Assembly (NCBI GenBank): GCA_038030265.1
Contig: CM075939.1
Span: 44,869,253 to 44,933,252, forward strand
Length of the DNA: 64,000 nucleotides
Direction of reading: 5' to 3'
Source of the DNA: Corythucha ciliata
Lineage: Eukaryota; Arthropoda; Insecta; Hemiptera; Tingidae
The position numbers and the translations under genes were made by a program. This document shows positions 54,230-64,000 of this stretch, one piece after another; within the stretch, counting starts at the first letter, position 1; each line of letters opens with the position of its first letter. The notes under the pieces were generated by a model. It searched no databases. It worked only from the letters and a program-made list of their open reading frames with translations, and was not told the DNA's origin.

Positions 54230-54750
54230 AATCCCCAGCTTAGTGGTAAAATTGCCAGCTTTTGGCCGAAATCACAATTTTAGAGCCTACTAAAATCTCC
54301 ATTTCTGTGCTAGAATCTCCATTTTTAGCCCTTTTTTAAAGGGTTGGTCGACAAGTCCGTTTATGCGTTGTTAAGGGTTTAAACGTTTTTGTAAGCAAAA
54401 TGCTATATTACGACTGGGGTATAAGCTCAGCGGGTAGGGGGGGGGACAGAAATTTGTATCAATTTTCACGATTAATTCGCCATTTTGACCTAAAATTGCC
54501 AGATTCGAGGTAAACCCACTAATTTATTTTTAAGGTGAAATCGCCAGTTTTGCAGTGAAAACATCAGTTTTCAGTTGACATTTTTTAACTTAAACGTTAG
54601 AACTTCAATTTTGGATTGAAACTCATCAGTTTTGTGATAGAATTTCCGGTTTTGAGGTATACCCTCCAGTATCAGGATGACATTTTCTTTTTGAGGGAAA
54701 CTGACAAAATTAGTTTAACAGTAAAATCACCAGTGTTAGGGAGTTATTGC
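54230..54750 (+). repeat. degenerate repeat family E
   Basis: Units of about 22-28 bp with AAATTGCCAGTTTT / AAATCACCAGTTTTGAGG words: aaaattgccagcttttgg near 54247, aaattgccagattcgagg near 54494, aatcgccagttttgcagtg near 54539, aatttccggttttgagg near 54640. A fragment at 54348-54430 is the module shared with 41.9 kb. Confidence 0.55.
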
Positions 54751-55152
54751 ATAACCGTCTGACGGTTGATGTTAACGGTTATGTGAAGTCATGATAAGCA
54801 TAAAATTCAAATTTTGAGTTTAAGCGCGTTAATCACAAACATTTAAAGACCAGTATGAAGAGGCGTTTCATTAATTTATTTGAAGCAATTAAGTGCATCT
54901 ATGTGTTCACATTTTAGCGCAACTATTATTTGCAATAACTCTTTTCCACCGACTCAAACGGCTACGCTTATGGTGACGTCGCTTATAACCTGAAAATCCC
55001 TATTTTTACATCTTGAAGCTACTCGGGGGCCCCCTCTATGAGTGGGTCCCCTAGACAATTTATCCCCCATCCCCTAAACTGGATGATTTTAGCATTAAAA
55101 CTAAACATTTTGCACTTAAAATATAACAAAACCTTGACATTTTCACATTTGC
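54751..55152. other. unassigned sequence
   Basis: No feature recognised, apart from a few family E-like units at the right end. Confidence 0.3.
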
Positions 55153-56173
55153 GGGTACAATCGAGAAAAAGCGCGACCTAGCGCATACATTTTTGAAAAA
55201 GTACTTATTCTCAGCCTAAAATTAAGGCACATTGAAGAAAACACCTATTTCAAGGTTGGTGATGCAACGTCCGGATCAAAATTAATGAAATTCGCTAACA
55301 CGCGGATTATGTGGACCTTTTCACTGCTGAAATTTGAAGGGGGGGGGGGAATTGCTCAAGGCAGAATTGGGATTAAAGCACTAATTTGCGGCTAAAATTG
55401 AGGGAAAACGAATTGGCAAAATTATTGTCACCATTTGTTGTTGATTGGTGGAATTATCGTGCCTAAAATTGAGAAATAGGGTTCTTTCACAGGTTAAATT
55501 GAGGAGAAACTGCTCTTTTGCGGCTGAAATTGACAGAACGCACCTATTCGCGGTTTATAGGCAATGCCCATATGGCCGTAATTAAAATAGTACATCAAAA
55601 ATGCGTTATTTCACGGTTTTTTGAGACCTTTTTACGGCTAAAATGAGGAAAATGGGCTAGTTTGAGGTAGAATTGAGAAAAAACACTCAGTTTCAGCTAA
55701 AAGTAAAAAAAAAACGTCAATTCGAGGCTACAAATAGTGCTCGTTCACGAGTAAAATGGAGGGGGGAGGGATGCTGTGCAACTCCTCTTGAGGAAAAACT
55801 GCTGATCCACGCCTGTGGGCAGCTTCACTGGCGAAAATAACAGACACACCATTGCCTTTTTGCAGGCTTATAACAGGATCTGGAGGTTGGAATCGCGTCA
55901 ATTCACGGTCATCAGAGACTAAATTTGCACTATCCGTCGAAAAGTAAATATCTGCTGGAAAACTGTCGTTTGAAGCCTTGTAGCGGAGGAATTTATGTCG
56001 AAAAACTGTAACTCCCCCCCCCCACCCGAACAGTGATACTTTCGGAGCTAAACTTTAAATTTTAGACCTGAAACGGTAAACAGAGCTGGCATTTCCTCTC
56101 CCACCATAAGTCTGGAAGGCACAGCGGGCTAAACACGATTTGAGCTAACCCAAACACACGAAATTGCGCGTCG
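55153..56173 (+). repeat. interspersed repeat X, copy 2
   Basis: Parallels 52389-53549 from GGGTACAATCGAGAAA to ACACGAAATTGCGCGTCG, without the MITE. It breaks off there and is followed by family A units instead of the rest of copy 1. Confidence 0.85.
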
Positions 56174-56545
56174 GTTTCAATCCCAAAACTTACGATTTCA
56201 TCGCGCTCATTTGGCGCTAAAATTAACGAAAATACACCAATTCGAGGTATCTGAAGACAACTTAGTGTCTGAAGTGAAGAAAAGAAGCTAAGTTTTATTA
56301 TGCTCCTATTGGACGGCTTAAATTGAGAAGACACGCTATAGTGTTCTGTTTTTGCGGCAAGTACCCAGTAGGCAAGTAGGTGGCAAGCCATAATTCGCAG
56401 CGTAAAACCACATTTGCGGCTAAAAATAGAGCAAAACACCGATTCACAGTCATAAATTGGAAATTCATGAATTCTTGGGGCAAGTACTTATACATCACAA
56501 ACCCACAAATTTGCTAATTTGCGGCTACTATTAAGACAATGAAAG
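56174..56545 (+). repeat. degenerate repeat family A, forward block
   Basis: Units: ggcgctaaaattaacgaaa near 56212, gcggctaaaaatagagcaa near 56415, gcggctactattaagac near 56521. Confidence 0.65.
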
Positions 56546-57183
56546 TCCAAAAAAATTCCCTCTGTTTGAAACGACTTCAGTTTGCGCGGGACGTTCATCT
56601 GCCTAATTCGTCATATCCCCGCCCTGAAGTTGTTACACCGTGGTGATGGCCAACTCAAGGTGTTGAGTGAGACAGACTGACAGATAGGTTCAACGTTTGT
56701 ACGTAGGTTCAACGCGTTAAAACAATTAAAAACTTTACTGGCGAACGATTTGAGGGATGAGAGACGACTGGAGATTTTACTTAATTTTACGAGTGATGAA
56801 TGATAAGGTTGTAAACACAACAACAAAACTGATTACGTCATGAGTCAGTGATCCAGTCCGGAATTTCAGGAAAATTGTTTGTTTCTAGCATATTTGGGTA
56901 ATAACACGTAACAATTCTGACTTAAAACAACATCAGCGATGTCCTAGTTAATATTATATAATTGACTTAAATCATTAAATCAGTAATTATTTCAGTTTTA
57001 TGCGGTCCTCCCCCGAGAAACATGAGCGGATAGTGCCCAGTCTTGGATACTGCTGCGTATTGAATTAGCTCTACGTAGATTACACTACTGGAGTAACCTC
57101 AGGCACCTCCCCAAGTTCAGCATTTTCTAGTTGTTATCTTGTATAATCTGTGCAATTAGATTTTTTTTCATGTTAAATTAATC
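56546..57183. other. unassigned sequence
   Basis: No feature recognised on either strand. Confidence 0.35.
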
Positions 57184-57186
57184 TAA

Positions 57187-57348
57187 TGGTGCTATTACAC
57201 GTGAGAGAAATCTCGACATTTCTCTGAGAGTACCAGGTACAGGCAGGTGGCAGGGGGAGGGGGAGAACACTCTGACCCATTTAAACTGACGAGTTAAGCT
57301 CTCGAGAGTACTCTCGAGAGCAAAAAACTCTCAAATGTAAACGCACCA
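57187..57348. mobile_element. 162 bp MITE with TAA target duplication
   Basis: Ends TGGTGCTATTACACGTGAGAG and the complement of the right end TGGTGCGTTTACATTTGAGAG (four or five differences). TAA at 57184-57186 and 57349-57351. An internal perfect palindrome CTCTCGAGAGTACTCTCGAG lies near 57299. Confidence 0.8.
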
Positions 57349-57351
57349 TAA

Positions 57352-57499
57352 GTCTAAAGACGTACTTCAATTACTTAACATGGTGCCAGGTGTCTTTAAA
57401 AAACAAACTGCTTGTTTACGGGGGCTCAGAAATAACACCATCGGGCTTTACAGAAATTCGTTGACGTCCCTATTCTCGCCAGAAGTGTGTCCTGGGTTT
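57352..57499. other. short unassigned spacer
   Basis: Nothing recognised. Confidence 0.3.
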
Positions 57500-59441
57500 C
57501 CATGTAGCGAACGTTAGTTATGAGCCAACCTTGGGCTTGTCTTCTTTGGTTCAACTGATCCTAGTTAGTTGTGTTGACACGGTAGTGAAACCTTCTTCTT
57601 CTTTCTCCCCACCTGCTTCCTCAGAATTTGCATATTTCCTTGATGAAGATAAAGACATATTTGAGGTCGTGGGGAAACTTCCTTTTCAATATAAAATCCA
57701 AATAGATCCTGAAGCAATTCCCGAAGTTCGGAAACCCCGTCGCGTTCCGGAAATCATAAAGCCTCGATTGTTAGAGACTCTTAAAAGATTAGAAAAATCA
57801 GAAATAGTCGCTAAAGTCACTGAGCCTACCGATGTAGTAAACGATCTAGTTATTGTCGAAAAAAAAAGATGGTTCTTTGCGCTTGTGTCTAACCCCTGTC
57901 ACATTAAATAAGTATGTGAAACGTGAGCATTTTGCTATCCCGTCATAGAAGACATGACAGCCAGACTATCTGGAAAATCGGGGTTTTCTGTGTTTGATAT
58001 GAAGGATGGTCTTTTCTAAATCTGTTTAGACGAATCCTCAAGTCGGTTTTTCACGTTCGTTTGGCAGGTATAGCTTCAAGAGGCTCCCTTTTGGCTTAGC
58101 TACCAGTCCCGAGGTTTTCCAAAGAGAAAGCATGAAGATATTTTTGGTGACGTAACTGGTGTGAATGGTTTTTTTTTTATGATATAATCGTCTCAGCTAA
58201 TTTTGATGTCGAAAAGGACGCTATAATGTTCAATCTTCTCGAAAAGGACGAAATACAACGTTAAATTCAATAAAAATAAAATTCAGTACAAAGTTCGTGA
58301 AGTAAGATATTTGGGTCTCATCTTCTCGCTTGAAGACCTCCGCTGTGATCCAAAAAAAGTTGAAGCAATAAATAACATGAAGCCTCCTAAAACAGTTGAA
58401 GTACTCAAACGATTCATGGGTATGGTTAATTTATTTACAAAAAATGCCATTATTAAAAATCTCATTTCCAGTGCTCCAACTCTGAAACGTTTTGACCAAA
58501 CTGCCCAAGTAGTTATTCAGTGTGACGCTAGCAAAGACGCCCTGGGTTCCTGTCTACTTCAAAATAATAAGCCGGTCTTCTTCGCATCCCGTTCGCTAAC
58601 TTCTACAGAAAAGTCATACTTCATGGTCAAAAAAGAGTTGCTGTCTATTTTCCATAGTGTCTACAAGTTTCACCCATTATGCCATCATGTTCAGACGGAT
58701 CACTGTCCCCTTGTAAGCATTGTTAGAAAAGATTTATTCAAAAATAATGCCCGGATACAACTGATGCAGCTTCGGTTATTAAAATAAGACCTGGATGTTC
58801 AATATCTCTCTGGCAATAAAATGTTTGTAGCCGATTTTCTTTCTCGTTCCGAAATGTCACCATCAGAAACAGCCGCTGACGAGTTTGACTTCATTGACAC
58901 TGTGCACAGCGTTGCGCTGAATGATTACCTTCCTATGAGCCAGAAGAGGATTTCATCTTTTCAGGTTGAAAGTAAAGACGGTCCCATTTTAAGTCAAGTC
59001 CTTTACTTTGTTCACGATGGTTGGCCACTAACCAAGCCAAGTAACTCGGAGCTATCACACTACTTTAAACTAAAAGATTAGTTATTAGTGAGAGATCTCA
59101 GACCTCCTAGCCCACAGCTCCACCCTTGCTATGTCACTTTGTGGTTTTTCTCGCTCCCAGTTGCTTTATAGTAGGAATCTCTGTACCAAGTTACTATTCC
59201 TGTGCTACAACAGAAAATAATTCCACGGTCATCCTTAGAGATTGCTCATGACAAGAAAAATGCCTCTTCCTCTCGTCACTACGACCGTTCAAGCAAATAC
59301 AAAGAAGATTTCACTACAGGGGCAACCTATTTCTTATTAAACGATCGATGGCATTCAGGGCACATTACCGAAACTTGTGAGTCCCCGAGGTCATACATTG
59401 TACGAAGTCAAAATTATATCAACGCACCAGCAATAGCCTAA
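57500..59441 (+). pseudogene. Gypsy pol remnant (protease end, RT, RNase H, integrase tail)
   Basis: In order: LPFQYKIQIDPEAIPEVRKP (57690, RT start) with RLEKSEIVAKVTEPTDVVND; the frame is lost after VEKK. SGKSGFSVFDMKDGLF (about 57975, first RT Asp) follows. The YxDD region near 58175 is worn to FFYDIIVSA. Then come VREVRYLGLIFSLEDLR and FMGMVNLFTKN. RNase H: VVIQCDASKDALGSCLLQN (first Asp) and KELLSIFHSVYKFHPL. A stop at 58785 precedes LDVQYLSGN and ADFLSRSEM. The integrase catalytic domain is missing between about 59085 and 59200. The Gypsy tail IPRSSLEIAHDKKNASSSRH, then NDRWHSGHITETCESPRS, ends it. No LTRs found. Confidence 0.85.
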
Positions 59442-59739
59442 GAGCTAGACATACTCCCCAAGGTAGGATTGCTGTTAATACCAATTCTACAATTGTATCG
59501 ACCGAAACGAGCTCGGCCAGTCCTTCTGTGTCTCCGTCCACACGAACTAGACGAACATTCTAGTTCCCCACTCCCTACCAGGATTTTGTGATACAACAGT
59601 CATGAAGCGTTTGTCTTTATTGATGCTCTCTTTTGTTTCTTTGAAATGTTCTGCACCACTTTGTGTTTAATTCAATGGAATATTGCTGTTTGTAACATCT
59701 GCCGTTGCTATCCATTACTTGATCTTTCACAGCTAAAGT
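59442..59739. other. unassigned sequence after the Gypsy remnant
   Basis: Presumably the decayed 3' end of the element; no LTR or polypurine tract could be recognised. Confidence 0.3.
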
Positions 59740-60010
59740 GTTCAGAACAACGCTAATTCGTGAATCAACACGAATTCACCGTTAAAATTGAGTAGACGTT
59801 GTAATTCCTGGCTAAAATTGAGAAATGATTCACGTCAAAAATTAAGATGAAGTGATATTTGGGGCAAAAGTTGAGAAAAACTGCTCATTCGTGGTAATAA
59901 TTGAGAAAAAGTGCTCACTCGTTTGGCTAAGAAGTGAAGGAAACCGCTAATTCGCAGCTAGAATTGAGAAATACGTTTGCTTAAATTGAGAAAAAGTAAT
60001 AGCCGACCAA
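59740..60010 (+). repeat. degenerate repeat family A, forward block
   Basis: Units: accgttaaaattgagtaga near 59779, ctggctaaaattgagaaat near 59809, gtggtaataattgagaaaaa near 59892, gcagctagaattgagaaat near 59955. The word cgtttggctaagaagtgaagg (59922) is close to one at 4522. Confidence 0.7.
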
Positions 60011-62929
60011 GTTTGAGTTTGAAAGAGCTATGAATTCAGTTTTTTTTTTTCGCCCCCCAAATCCACAATCAACAATAATACCGACAATTTACAATAATTC
60101 GCCGTTTAAAACTTTCATTTTCCACCGTTCAAGTTTATTTCTGTCCTCCCCATATAATTTCTATAGTCGGATGCCTACAAACTTTTAATTAGCAGGAAAA
60201 AAAAGATGAAGATCAGACGCCAGATTATCATATTCATGAGGGATTCCTATACATAACAGGATTTTTGATCGGAAGGGTATCGGATTATAAATTCAAAGAG
60301 ACCTTCATTTACTCGCGAATTAAAGCTCATTTTAGCCCGGCTTCTGGGCGTTGGTTGATTTTTCTGGGATAAAAACTCGATAATCAGAAATTATTGTGAG
60401 ACATATATATATAAATAATGACGTGAAAGAGCGTGAAAATTCCTGTGTTGAGATAATGCTATAACTTACTGCACCTTATAAACGTTTTAATGTTATTATT
60501 ATCCTTTTTGGAGAATCCGACTGAAAAAAAGAATTCATCCCGAAGAAGGAGTTTTGTTGATGATTATTTAAAGATAATCTCATAACATAAAGGTAGACAA
60601 TACATTCCTCTTGTGTGAGGCTTAAGGTCCCCAGGTATAAGAAGGAGCCCTCATCCCAAGTTGATGGTTAAGAGGGATATTCCACTTTTTTTCTTAATTT
60701 TTTTTTCTTCTCTGCCTTCTAAATTCTTTTAAGTCTTTTTAAGAGATCCGGTTCGGTCCGCGGCTAATCTTTTTAAAGAGCGAAGGAACTCTGTTCAGCC
60801 TCTCAAAATGGGATGATGGGAAGAGATCTCAGGGGGCTAATCTCTTGCCCACGATCGTCTTCTGTAAGGATTTTTTTTTTTTTCATTTATTCCCAATCAC
60901 AGCGATACGAAACAACGTACTAAACTGTTCATTAGACGGAATTGTTTATTTCTGAAACAGACCCCGAAAGTCGGATTATTCTAGACTGTTTTAAAGAAGG
61001 ATTAGCTTGTCACCCCCCGACTTCCCACGGCATTGTACAACTCACGGTTTTAAGTTGAGAGCATTTCTAGAATTTCACTTAAGACGATCCCCATCACACT
61101 CCGCACTCACCTCTCACCCACTCCTTTAAAACCTCGATTCCCGTAGAGCAAAACCCAAACTTGTGCCAATCCTTCGCTACCCTGTGGTGTCAGAATCGGA
61201 AGAGGTTTGTTTTAAGGTGCATTAGCACTGAAAATCGTTGAGGGGGTGATGTAAGGTGGGGGTGGGGAACGGAGAAGGGCAAGCCGCAATCCGATCCTCC
61301 GCAGCCACTGTGGAAAACGTATACGGGGTGTTGTTGTGTATATAGTGCAGTGAAGAGAGGGGTCACCGCCACCGCAGAGGCACTTTCAAGGAGGCGGTTA
61401 TTGTGTGGAGATGTTCCCCCCCCCCTCTCACTCTCACAACCAATAACCGAACATTTTTTTCTCTTTCCGTCTTATCTGGTATTTCAATGGGTTTGGGTTG
61501 TTGGTGGCAAACAGCAGGGGGATGAAAGGACTTGAGTGAGGGAAGGTCGCGATAATGATTATTTATGACGTTTTGGGTCACTTGATCCCCCTCCCCTTCA
61601 ACCACTCCACATGGTTGTTTTGCATTGCCTCCAAGATACAGGTTTAAGTTTTATCTCCCGAGATTAACTGACGTTTTAATAAATATGGAAATTTCCTAAA
61701 ATAAGACCATACCGATCTTTTTATCTGCGTGAACGGGAAGTTTCTTAGTGATGAACAGCTTTTTTTCAACATTTCCGAGGTTTCGAGAAAAAAAAAACTC
61801 TCAAAGGAAATATACTTTGTGAGAGTTGCGGGGGAAAAGACGTCTTAGTTCTTTTCATTATTGCTTTATAATAAAAAACACAAAAAGAGGAGAGCTCCTG
61901 TGTTCTGCCTCTATGTATAGTGAATGATCGAATCGAACAGAGACAAAACCATATGCGTCCTCTTTTATATTTAAGCCTCGAAACATAATCTTCCATTCCC
62001 GCCGCACAATGCCATAACGGTCGGAAATATGCGGCGTTCCATGAATTTTTACTGCTTATTTCAGTTTAAAGTGTACGGGCTCAGCGAGAAGGAATTACGA
62101 GAAATGAAAAAAATATAAATACACACACCACGGTGGAATATTCAACCGTATTGCTTTGTTCTTTATTGAAATCCATACTCATATTTACTATAACCCTGCG
62201 ACCTTCAAATATCGTGGAATTGTTTATTTTTAATCACGTTAAAAACTGAAAGTTTGTAGAGGCATCAGGGATGGCAAATACCGACAGTGCTGGACAGCGT
62301 TATGAATTATAAACAACTTTGAGTTCCACTTCATCGGTTTCACGGTTTCAGGTATCCAATAACGATGAAATGGTGGGTTGAAATGAGAGTTGGAGCCGCA
62401 ACCTTAAGTTTGAAAGTGTGAAAATGAAATAAAAGGGGTGGTAGTGTGGTGGGAGCGGGGCCCAGTTGTATATTGGGTTGGGGCGATATAAAATATAAAA
62501 CCGAACTCGCGATCTCGGTCCACTGAAAAAACAAGTTTTCTTGAGTTTGACTCTTTTATGGACACAATTTCGGGGATTCAGCGCCCTAAGATCACTCCAA
62601 ATTTTACGAGTTTGGCACACAAACAAAACAAATTTGGCTTAAAAACAATTTTGGCAGTTTACATCCTCACCTTCATCAAATTTTGTGAGTTTTTGCTCTT
62701 TTGAATAACACAAAAATGCAGGTATGAATTTGGTCCATAGATTGCAAATTTGCAGGATACTTTGCTGTTTCAGAAATCCAAATTTGCTCGCTTGACTAAT
62801 CAAAATTGTATTGACACGTCATTGAACCTTTTATGAACGAAATTCCGTGGATTTTGCGCCTGAGAAATCCAATTATGTAATTTTGGCCCTTTTATGGGCG
62901 AAATTTCGTGGATTCAACGCCTAATAAAA
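60011..62929. other. unassigned, largely single-copy sequence
   Basis: No protein, RNA or element recognised. Contains T-tracts (60039, 60872), a C-tract near 61420, a TATATATA run near 60404 and late degenerate words such as TTTTATGGGCGAAATTTCGTGG (62811-62900, three loose units). Frames near 61190-61600 and 62340-62630 are open on the minus strand but match nothing. Confidence 0.4.
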
Positions 62930-63042
62930 TTAGCGCTTTTCTCAATTTTAGCCAATAACTTGCCCTAAGAGCACCACATCAGTGTTTTCCTATAAATTTT
63001 AGCCGAGAAAGGGCCTTCATACACCACGAGTTAATTTTGGTT
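62930..63042 (-). repeat. degenerate repeat family A, short reverse block
   Basis: agcgcttttctcaattttagcc at 62931-62952 is one of the best-kept units. A second, worn unit follows near 62995. Confidence 0.65.
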
Positions 63043-64000
63043 ACATGGGCGTAGCCAGCGGGGGGTAGGGGTGAGCAGTTGCCCTCCCCTAGAATCAAAA
63101 ACGCAGATTTCGTGGGGCAGCTGCCCACCCCAAAATTCCAAAATATCTTCCCTGATCTGGCTAACAGAAACACAAATTTATTATATTTCGCTCCATAAAA
63201 CCAATTTTGCGGATTTTTCTCACTAAAAAAACAACACATTTTCGCACGTAGGTTTCGCCAAAAATAAAAAATTCGCGGATGTTTGTTGCTGACAAACCGA
63301 TTTCGAGGGTCGGCTTAACTAGGAAACCGATTTTGCTGTTTTTTCGCACTAAAATCCCATTTTCGCCAGGTTCGACGCGCAATTTCGAGTGTTTGGGTTA
63401 GCTCAAATCGTGTTTAGCCTGCTGGGCCATACAGACTTATGGTGGGAGAGAAACTGCCAGCTCTGTTTACCGTCTCAGGTCTAAAATTTAAAGATTAGCT
63501 CCAAAAGTATCACTTTCTGGGGGGGGGGGGAGTTTCAGGTTTTCGACATAAAATCCGAAATAGAAGTCTACAAACGACAGGTTTCCAGCAGATATTTATT
63601 TTTTGACGGATAGTGGCCGTTTCTGTGCAAATTTAGTCTCTGATAACCGTGAATTGACGCGATTCTAACCTCCAGATCCTGTTAGAAGCCTGAAAAAAGG
63701 CAATGGTTCATCTGTTATTTTCGCCAGTGAATCTGCCCACACCAGGTGGATCCAGTTTTTCCTCAAGAGGAGTTGCACAGAATCCCCCTTCCCCAGTTAA
63801 TTCATGAATGAGCACTATTTGTAGCGTCGAATTGACGTTTTTCTTTAATTTTAGGTGAAACTGAGTGCTTTTTCTCAATTCCTATTTTCTTTATTTTAAC
63901 CGTAAAAAGGTCTCAAAAAACCGCGAAATAACGCATTTTTGATTTACTATTTTAATTACGGCCAGCACTGGGCATCGCCTATAAACCGCGAATAGGTACG
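63043..64000 (-). repeat. interspersed repeat X, copy 3 (runs off the window)
   Basis: Reverse complement of about 52765-53880. It begins with ACATGGGCGTAGCCAGCGGG at the repeat end, carries the family F block (63160-63395), and lacks the MITE. It continues past the right edge. Confidence 0.85.

Noticed and set aside
61190..62630. Minus-strand frames of 60-92 codons
   Set aside because: No domain, overlapping in several frames, and rich in Pro, His and Leu from C/T-rich DNA.

Overview
The window looks like AT-rich nuclear DNA of an invertebrate, most likely an insect or another arthropod. Genes are sparse, introns are short (about 60-500 bp), and nearly everything is decayed transposons or degenerate short repeats. 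The arthropod call rests on a short secreted glycine-rich peptide of the insect antibacterial type (50.7-51.2 kb), a CsRn1-type Gypsy element, a Penelope-like element, a two-gene PIF/Harbinger transposon and tRNA-derived SINEs. A species cannot be named from the sequence.

Layout: 0-4.4 kb, unassigned sequence and degenerate repeats. 4.5-6.1 kb, a large palindrome made of two 5'-truncated non-LTR retrotransposon tails facing away from each other. 6-14.7 kb, long fields of degenerate 20-37 bp repeats (families A-D), interrupted near 12.4 kb by one plausible host-gene exon on the minus strand. 14.9-17.9 kb, a Gypsy element with an internal inversion. 18.2-26.4 kb, two arms of a 1.26 kb inverted duplication, each with the same SINE; a Penelope-like fragment has landed in the right arm only. 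27.3-31.3 kb, unassigned single-copy sequence with a GC-rich patch. 31.5-42.8 kb, a transposon nest: a MITE inside a MITE, then a 9.4 kb Harbinger element carrying a Myb-like gene and a four-exon DDE transposase arranged tail to tail, itself invaded by a CsRn1 Gypsy element and another MITE. 44.6-47.9 kb, a second probable DNA transposon whose broken protein belongs to a transposase-like family I recall as DUF7869. 49.6 kb, a tRNA-like gene. 50.7-51.2 kb, the antibacterial-type peptide gene with intron and TATA box. 52-57 kb and 63-64 kb, three copies of a roughly 1-1.5 kb interspersed repeat; one carries a MITE whose empty site is visible in the other two. 57.5-59.4 kb, another decayed Gypsy pol. 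60-63 kb, unassigned.

Two themes deserve attention. First, inversion recurs: at least six inverted duplications or internal inversions lie within 64 kb. Second, several unrelated-looking families of 20-37 bp degenerate tandem repeats share one layout (a short variable word, then an AAAATTG/CAATTTT-like word). They fill much of the window and are not explained by any recognised element. The only genes that look intact are the secreted peptide, the short host exon at 12.4 kb and the Gypsy gag. Both Harbinger genes are close to intact, each with one visible stop codon.
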